Shown: in pieces, positions 51,175-64,000 of the stretch
Numbering within the stretch: the stretch's first letter is position 1
How the letters are laid out: every line of letters starts with the position of its first letter
From: Glacieibacterium frigidum
Lineage (GTDB): Bacteria > Pseudomonadota > Alphaproteobacteria > Sphingomonadales > Sphingomonadaceae
DNA length: 64,000 nucleotides
Assembly (NCBI RefSeq): GCF_007097155.1
Contig: NZ_VJWA01000002.1
Coordinates: 1,116,001 to 1,180,000 of the forward strand
Reading direction: 5' to 3'
Translations under genes and position numbers: made by a program
Notes under the pieces: generated by a model
What the model saw: only the letters and a program-made list of their open reading frames with translations
Told to the model about the DNA's origin: nothing
The model's database searches: none

Positions 51175-51446
51175 CGAATGGCTCCGGTGAAGCTGACTTC
51201 GTACAGCTCGGTCAGCGCAAAATGTCCGGACAACTTCGTCCACGTCCGGCGCAGCCAGCCCGCGCGCTCGACCGTCGCCATGCGCCGATAGCTGCGCACC
51301 TCGCCGATGCGCGCGCGGATCGGCTCGCCGTGGACGCGGACGCGGTCGCCCGGACCCATCGCGAGGTTGCCGTCGAGCAGCACGTCGGCACGGCAGCGCT
51401 CGGCACTGACCTCGACGTGCACGGTGCAGGCGACGTCGAACTTCAC
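51171..51446 (-). CDS. Conserved-position unknown protein of the photosynthesis cluster
   Basis: A 91-residue soluble protein starting at a GTG (51446) that overlaps the puhC stop by four bases. It is coupled to acsF by another four-base overlap. The start reads [20 protein letters not shown] when the GTG is read as Met. The centre is a beta-rich block ([20 protein letters not shown]) and a basic C-terminal part ends [15 protein letters not shown]. Small genes occupy this place in other alphaproteobacterial clusters, but none has a settled function that I can name. Confidence 0.75.
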   Translation of the reverse strand: MKFDVACTVHVEVSAERCRADVLLDGNLAMGPGDRVRVHGEPIRARIGEVRSYRRMATVERAGWLRRTWTKLSGHFALTELYEVSFTGAIR

Positions 51447-51901
51447 AGCAGCGCCTGGAAGGATGCGCGATTCGTCTCGCCGAAGGCGCCGAGCTCGATG
51501 ATCCGGCCCGTTGCGCTGTCGGTCAGCGTCAGGTCGCCGTTCGACCATTGCGTCAGGCGGAACGGCTTGGTGCCGTCGAGCCCGCGGATATGCCGGTCGC
51601 GTGCCAGCCCGCGCATCACCCCGCGGATGAAACCCGTCTTGCTGCCGGCCGCAACCGCGGTGTCGACCTTGCCGGTCACCACGTCGCGCACCGCGACGTC
51701 GCCCGCGGCGGTGTCGATGAACACCAGGTCGCGCGACTTGACCGCGACGGCCTTGGCCGCGACGCGCTCGCCGACCGGCGATGCGGCGGGCGGGACCAGC
51801 CCGATGCGGACCGCGCCGACGAGCAGCAGCGAGACCGCGACGAGGCCGCCCATCGCGATGAGCGCGCCGCGCGGGACGTTGGCGTCGTGGCTGTGGCTCA
51901 T
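51443..51901 (-). CDS. puhC: Photosynthetic complex assembly protein PuhC
   Basis: A 152-residue protein with one N-terminal helix ([20 protein letters not shown]) and a periplasmic domain ([20 protein letters not shown], ..., [20 protein letters not shown]). In Rhodobacter PuhC is needed for normal light-harvesting 1 and reaction-centre assembly. I take ATG at 51901 ([12 protein letters not shown]), which overlaps puhB by four bases; the open frame upstream is Arg-rich noise. Confidence 0.92.
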   Translation of the reverse strand: MSHSHDANVPRGALIAMGGLVAVSLLLVGAVRIGLVPPAASPVGERVAAKAVAVKSRDLVFIDTAAGDVAVRDVVTGKVDTAVAAGSKTGFIRGVMRGLARDRHIRGLDGTKPFRLTQWSNGDLTLTDSATGRIIELGAFGETNRASFQALL

Positions 51902-52530
51902 GCCGCCACCGCCGGGCCGAAGTCGGCGACGTCCTCGGTTACTGCGAGACGCCGGCCGCCCGGCACTGCCTTGGCGCAGGCGTCGGCGAGCAGCGCCGCG
52001 ACGCTTGCCACGTCGGGCAGCGCGCGCATCATCGGCTCGGGTTTCGCGAGCTGCCACGGCCGCGCGTGCGGCCACAGGGCGGCATAGCCCAAGACCTTTG
52101 CCGTCATCGCGAGCGCGATGTCGCCGGTGCCGTCCTTGTTGACCGCCAGCCGCGCGTCACCGACCTGCGCGAACGGCAGGTTGACGCATTTGGGCAGCGC
52201 GATGCCGAAGCGCAGCACGACGCGCTTCGAGGTAATCGAATAGACCGTCGTGCGCGCCGACAGCCAGGCGAGGCCGTAGAGCAGCCCGAGCCCGGCGACA
52301 GCCACGGCGCCGGTCGCGGCAATGCCGATCGGCGACGCGGCACCGCCCGGCGACACCGCATCGATCACCGCCCAGACGAGCAGCACGCCGAAATAGGCCG
52401 CGACGAGGTAGGTGTGGAAGGCATCGCGCGCCAGCCGCCGCCAGTCCGGCGAACCCTGCCACAGCAGGGTCTCGCCGGGCGGCAGGCGGCCGGGCAGGCC
52501 GCGAACCTCCTCATGCCCGTACTCGTTCAC
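51898..52530 (-). CDS. puhB: Photosynthetic complex assembly protein PuhB
   Basis: A 210-residue protein with hydrophobic segments (YLVAAYFGVLLVWAVI, GAVAVAGLGLLYGLAWL), then a bacterial PH-like domain with SARTTVYSITSKRVVLRFGI and GDARLAVNKDGTGDIALAMT. PuhB assists reaction-centre assembly as a dimer in Rhodobacter. It overlaps puhA and puhC by four bases on each side. Confidence 0.93.
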   Translation of the reverse strand: MNEYGHEEVRGLPGRLPPGETLLWQGSPDWRRLARDAFHTYLVAAYFGVLLVWAVIDAVSPGGAASPIGIAATGAVAVAGLGLLYGLAWLSARTTVYSITSKRVVLRFGIALPKCVNLPFAQVGDARLAVNKDGTGDIALAMTAKVLGYAALWPHARPWQLAKPEPMMRALPDVASVAALLADACAKAVPGGRRLAVTEDVADFGPAVAA

Positions 52531-53297
52531 AGGAACGGCTCGGCACGATCAGGCGTCGCGAACAGATAGCCCGCGCCGAAATAGGCCTGGACGCGCTCTT
52601 CCTCGTTCAGCGAGATGGTGTTCGACACCGGCGTCGCGGGCGCGTTGTCGAACTGGCGGCCGCACACCGCGTCGATCTCGATCGCGCGACGCTTGCGGTC
52701 GACCGACGCCATGAACATCGGCGCCAGCACCGACTTGCCCGACGGCAGCGCGACCTCGATGTACCGCACCAGGCGGTCGGCGGTGTCGATCCAGATGTCG
52801 CTGACCGTGCCGGCGACGACGCGGTCGGCGCCGACGACGGTGAAGCCGCGCGGGTCGGGATCCTTCGCCGCGATGAAGAAATCGGGCTGGACGCGCAGCG
52901 GCACGATACGCGGATGGCCTTCCATGTTCATGTCGGGATGGTCCGAACGGTCCGCATAGGCGCCCGGCCCGATACCCGCCAGCAGCGGATCGCCGACCGG
53001 CTCGGACGGTGCGCCGTTCCATGAACCGGTGCGGCGCCCCTTGTACATGTTGCCGGTACGATCGTTCGCGCGCGGCACCTGCACGCTGCCCTGGCCGAAG
53101 GGCAGGTGGAAGGTCTTGGGCGAGGGATCGAAGAGCAGGCTGCGGGTCGCGATGCGACCGCCGACATCGTCTTCCATCGGATAGCCTTCACGATGGTCCT
53201 CGCGGCGCAGGTAGACCACCAGCCCCAGGAAGAAGAGGAAGAACGCCCACAAGGCAAGCTCGGCAACGTCGAGACCGGCGGTCAGTTGATAGCCCAT
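52527..53297 (-). CDS. puhA: Photosynthetic reaction centre H subunit
   Basis: A 256-residue subunit of the type II reaction centre, which caps the L/M core on the cytoplasmic side and guides proton uptake to QB. One N-terminal helix is DVAELALWAFFLFFLGLVVY, followed by RREDHREGYPMEDD, the classic puhA junction. The cytoplasmic PRC-barrel domain has FIAAKDPDPRGFTVVGADRV and LFATPDRAEPFL at the end. The L and M genes (pufLM) are not in this window. Confidence 0.96.
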   Translation of the reverse strand: MGYQLTAGLDVAELALWAFFLFFLGLVVYLRREDHREGYPMEDDVGGRIATRSLLFDPSPKTFHLPFGQGSVQVPRANDRTGNMYKGRRTGSWNGAPSEPVGDPLLAGIGPGAYADRSDHPDMNMEGHPRIVPLRVQPDFFIAAKDPDPRGFTVVGADRVVAGTVSDIWIDTADRLVRYIEVALPSGKSVLAPMFMASVDRKRRAIEIDAVCGRQFDNAPATPVSNTISLNEEERVQAYFGAGYLFATPDRAEPFL

Positions 53298-53318
53298 GTC
53301 GTCCTCCCAAAATTCATC

Positions 53319-54700
53319 TTAGCCGGGAAACTCGGCGAGTCCGAAGCGCCCACTTGTGGTGTCCGTCTCGCGGCGCGCCAGTGGGCCGAGCGCCACGAGA
53401 GTTATGAAGAGCAGCGCGATCTCGAGCGCATAGACGGTGCTGTAGCCGGCACTCGCGCCCGACACCGCACCAACCGCGTCCTTGAGCAGGCCGCCGACGA
53501 GGATCGCGACTCCCGCGCACGTCGCCTGCACAGCGCCGTAGGCACCGAGCGCCAGGCCCGCGCCGCGTGCCGATGCCAGCCCCATCGCCGCCGTCAGCGT
53601 GCCGACCGCGAACAGCCCGCCGCCGAAGCCGAGGACCATCGCGCCCGCACGCAGCAGCGCGGGCTCGACGACCGCGCCGGCGAAGATGATGAGCGAAAAG
53701 GCAAAGGTGCCCGCCACTGCGCCGAAACCGGCGAGGCGGTGCGGATCGGTATCCTTCGCGAGCAGATGCGCGGCAAGGCCGAGGCCGCCGAGCGTGCCCG
53801 TCGCCCATAGCGCCGTCAGCACCGTCGTCGCGCCGACGCCGAGGCCCAGCACCTGGCCGCCAAAGGGCTCCAGCAGCACGTCCTGCATCGCGAATGCCGC
53901 CGCGCCGAGGCCGACCGCGACCAGCAGGCGGCGGTGCCGCGGGACCGAGACGAATTCGCGCCACGTCGCGCGGAAGTCGGGGGCCGGCGGTGCGTCCGCG
54001 GCAGCGCGCGGGCTGCGCGCCTCCTGCTTCCACAGCGCGATCAGGTTGAGCACCATGGTCAGCGCGCCCGCACCCTGGATGACCTGCACCAGCAGGGTCG
54101 GCGAATAATCCTGCAGCAGCCCGCCGATGACGAGGCTCGACACCAGCATGCCGACGAGCAGCATGACGTAGAGCAGCGCGACGACGCGCGGACGCGACTC
54201 CTGCGGCGCGAGGTCGGTGGCGAGCGCGAGGCCGGCGGTCTGGACGCTGTGCATGCCGGCGCCGATCATCAGGAAGCCGACGACCGCGAAGATCTCGCCG
54301 AAGATCGCCGGGCCATCGCCCTTGCCGGTCATCACCAGCAGCGCGAACGGCAGGATGGCAAAGCCGCCGAACTGCAGCAGCGTGCCGAACCAGATATAGG
54401 GCACCCGCTTCCAGCCGAGCACCGACCGGTGATGGTCGGACTTGTGGCCGATCAGAGCCCTGAGCGGGGCGAACAGCAGCGGGATCGACACCATCGCCGC
54501 GACGAGCAGCGACGGGAAGCCGAGCTCGACGATCATTACGCGGTTGAGCGTGCCGGTCAGCAGCACTGCGGCCATGCCGCACGACAGCTGGAACAGCGAC
54601 AGGCGGAGCAGGCGGCCGAGCGGCAGCTCGGGTGTCGCCGCGTCGGCGAACGGCAGGAAGCTCGTGGCGACCTTCGTCCAGCGGGCGGCGAGCCTGCTCA

Positions 54701-54701
<1 letters not shown>
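53319..54701 (-). CDS. lhaA: LhaA/PucC family light-harvesting assembly transporter-like protein
   Basis: A 460-residue major-facilitator-type membrane protein with about 12 helices. Typical stretches are LLRLSLFQLSCGMAAVLLTG, TLNRVMIVELGFPSLLVAAM and FAPLRALIGHKSDHHRSVLG, then KRVPYIWFGTLLQFGGFAIL. LhaA helps assemble light-harvesting complex 1, probably by handling bacteriochlorophyll delivery. Located between bchM and puhA, its usual place. Its ATG overlaps the bchM stop by one base. Confidence 0.94.
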
Positions 54702-63184
<8,483 letters not shown>

Positions 63185-63248
63185 CCGACCCAGTCGTCCC
63201 CTTGTCGCTTCGCGCCCGGTACCCGGCGGGCCCGATGTCTTGAAAGAA

Positions 63249-63304
63249 AGCCTAGCAGCCCGACCAAAGGTGTCAATTGTATTGGACGTAAGGCGAACTG
63301 GACA
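63249..63304 (-). promoter_or_regulatory. bchF superoperon promoter with paired PpsR/CrtJ-like sites
   Basis: On the minus strand TTGACA (63271-63276) and TAGGCT (63249-63254) are spaced by 16 bp. PpsR/CrtJ binds TGT-N12-ACA. Here TGT-N12-ACG spans 63271-63288 and CGT-N12-ACA spans 63287-63304. The two near-sites share the central ACGT, making TGT-N12-ACGT-N12-ACA, a symmetric 34-bp element over the -35 box. Aerobic or light repression of the whole superoperon by PpsR would follow, with the AerR/PpaA-type regulator next door as antirepressor. Confidence 0.55.
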
Positions 63305-63430
63305 ATCGGTCGCAGTTTCGGGCAGGATTGCCACGTGGTGATGCGCGCGCTAGCTTTTGACGGAAGGGGACAGACCGGTAACGGCAGCCCTTGGGTCAGT
63401 GTCCGCGTATCAAGGGGGAGAGGCCGCACC

Positions 63431-64000
63431 ATGGCTTCACGGATCGATCTTCGCAGTGGGGGACGCGGGCGCGAGGGCGGCGGTGACGCCGAGTCCTTCG
63501 ATCCGGCAATGCTGTCGCCCTTCGCGCTGCACCGCCTCGTCGAAGGCGAGATCATCCCGCGCCTGCTGCTCGCCCATCGCGGCATCGATTCCGTTGGCCG
63601 CAAGGGCCCGGCCACGCCGATCGACGTCGGCACCGCCGAGCGCTTCGCCGTCGCGGCGCTGCGCCAGGAGGCGTACGGCCTGCTCGTCGAGGTCGACGCG
63701 CTGATCGCCAGCGGCCATTCGGTCGAGGCGGTGTTCCTCGATATTCTCGCCCCCGCCGCGCGCCATCTCGGCGAACTCTGGGACGCCGATGCCTGCGACT
63801 TCGTCGATGTCACCATGGCATTGTGGCGGCTGCAGGAAATCGTCCACGAACTCGCCGCGCGCACGCCGGGTGCCGCTGAGCGCCGGGGCGGCGAACGCCG
63901 CGCGCTGTTTGCGCCGCTGCCGGGTGAGCAGCATGGCTTCGGCTCGCTGATGGTCGAGGAATTCTTCCGCCGCGCCGGCTGGACGACGGCGAGCGAGCCC
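63431..64000 (+). CDS. PpaA/AerR-type B12-binding photosynthesis regulator, partial
   Basis: The first 190 residues of a regulator cut by the right edge. The N-terminal helical part (LSPFALHRLVEGEIIPRLLL, IASGHSVEAVFLDILAPAAR, HLGELWDADACDFVDVTMAL) is the PpaA/AerR/B12-binding-like cap. Then LFAPLPGEQHGFGSLMVEEF and FRRAGW enter the cobalamin-binding fold, with the histidine of GEQH typical of AerR/PpaA. In Rhodobacter these proteins bind cobalamin and modulate PpsR/CrtJ. It is divergent from bchF, the conventional position beside the pigment genes. A GGGGAG-type site precedes ATG at 63431. Confidence 0.9.
   Translation, partial: MASRIDLRSGGRGREGGGDAESFDPAMLSPFALHRLVEGEIIPRLLLAHRGIDSVGRKGPATPIDVGTAERFAVAALRQEAYGLLVEVDALIASGHSVEAVFLDILAPAARHLGELWDADACDFVDVTMALWRLQEIVHELAARTPGAAERRGGERRALFAPLPGEQHGFGSLMVEEFFRRAGWTTASEP

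Overview
The window is GC-rich, densely packed alphaproteobacterial DNA, most likely from a sphingomonad (Sphingomonas or a close relative) that is an aerobic anoxygenic phototroph. The pointers are a bacteriochlorophyll/reaction-centre gene cluster that uses the oxygen-dependent cyclase gene acsF, 5-aminolevulinate synthase of the alphaproteobacterial C4 pathway, a very large NAD-glutamate dehydrogenase, a PEP-CTERM protein and a DUF6894 protein. Identifications were made by reading translated sequence and motifs; no database search was run.

Layout. 1-5115: an HAE1-type RND drug efflux operon (permease cut by the left edge, periplasmic adaptor, small unknown protein), preceded by its TetR regulator, with three related operator-like palindromes. 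5307-7797: a LysR regulator followed by an SDR oxidoreductase and a nitroreductase. 8345-11272: an unrecognised exported protein, a DUF6894 protein and an NmrA-like protein. 11470-17574: a czcCBA-type heavy-metal efflux operon headed by a small His/Cys-bearing exported protein. 17678-21009: a compact set of PIG-L deacetylase, acyl-CoA-dehydrogenase-like protein, methyltransferase and glycosyltransferase genes on alternating strands. 21157-24654: a PEP-CTERM protein, an ECF sigma/anti-sigma pair and a flavin-dependent monooxygenase. 24890-24962: tRNA-Thr(CGU).

25052-42612 is mostly housekeeping: glutamate dehydrogenase, exonuclease III, an acyltransferase-like protein, a flippase coupled to lptG/lptF, a lipid-kinase gene overlapping a gene that resembles the Tam41 CDP-diacylglycerol synthase family, two overlapping 32-33-residue membrane micro-ORFs, yggT, folD, marC and a polyprenyl-type glycosyltransferase. 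Fe-superoxide dismutase follows.

43266-47903 is a phage-shock-protein (Psp) envelope-stress locus: pspF is divergent from a sigma-54-dependent operon containing a 46-residue peptide, pspA, pspB and pspC. It continues into six further small membrane proteins that repeat one coiled-coil cassette related to the tails of PspB and PspC. This expanded array is the best candidate here for an undescribed system. A REPIN-like inverted repeat separates it from the photosynthesis cluster.

48086-64000 holds the photosynthesis superoperon, read right to left: bchF-bchN-bchB-bchH-bchL-bchM-lhaA-puhA-puhB-puhC-orf91-acsF-puhE-hemA, nearly all with overlapping or almost touching start and stop codons. A promoter with a symmetric double PpsR/CrtJ-like site precedes bchF. 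A divergent ppaA/aerR-type regulator is cut by the right edge. Together these genes supply 5-aminolevulinate, carry Mg-protoporphyrin through to bacteriochlorophyll, and make and assemble the reaction-centre H subunit.
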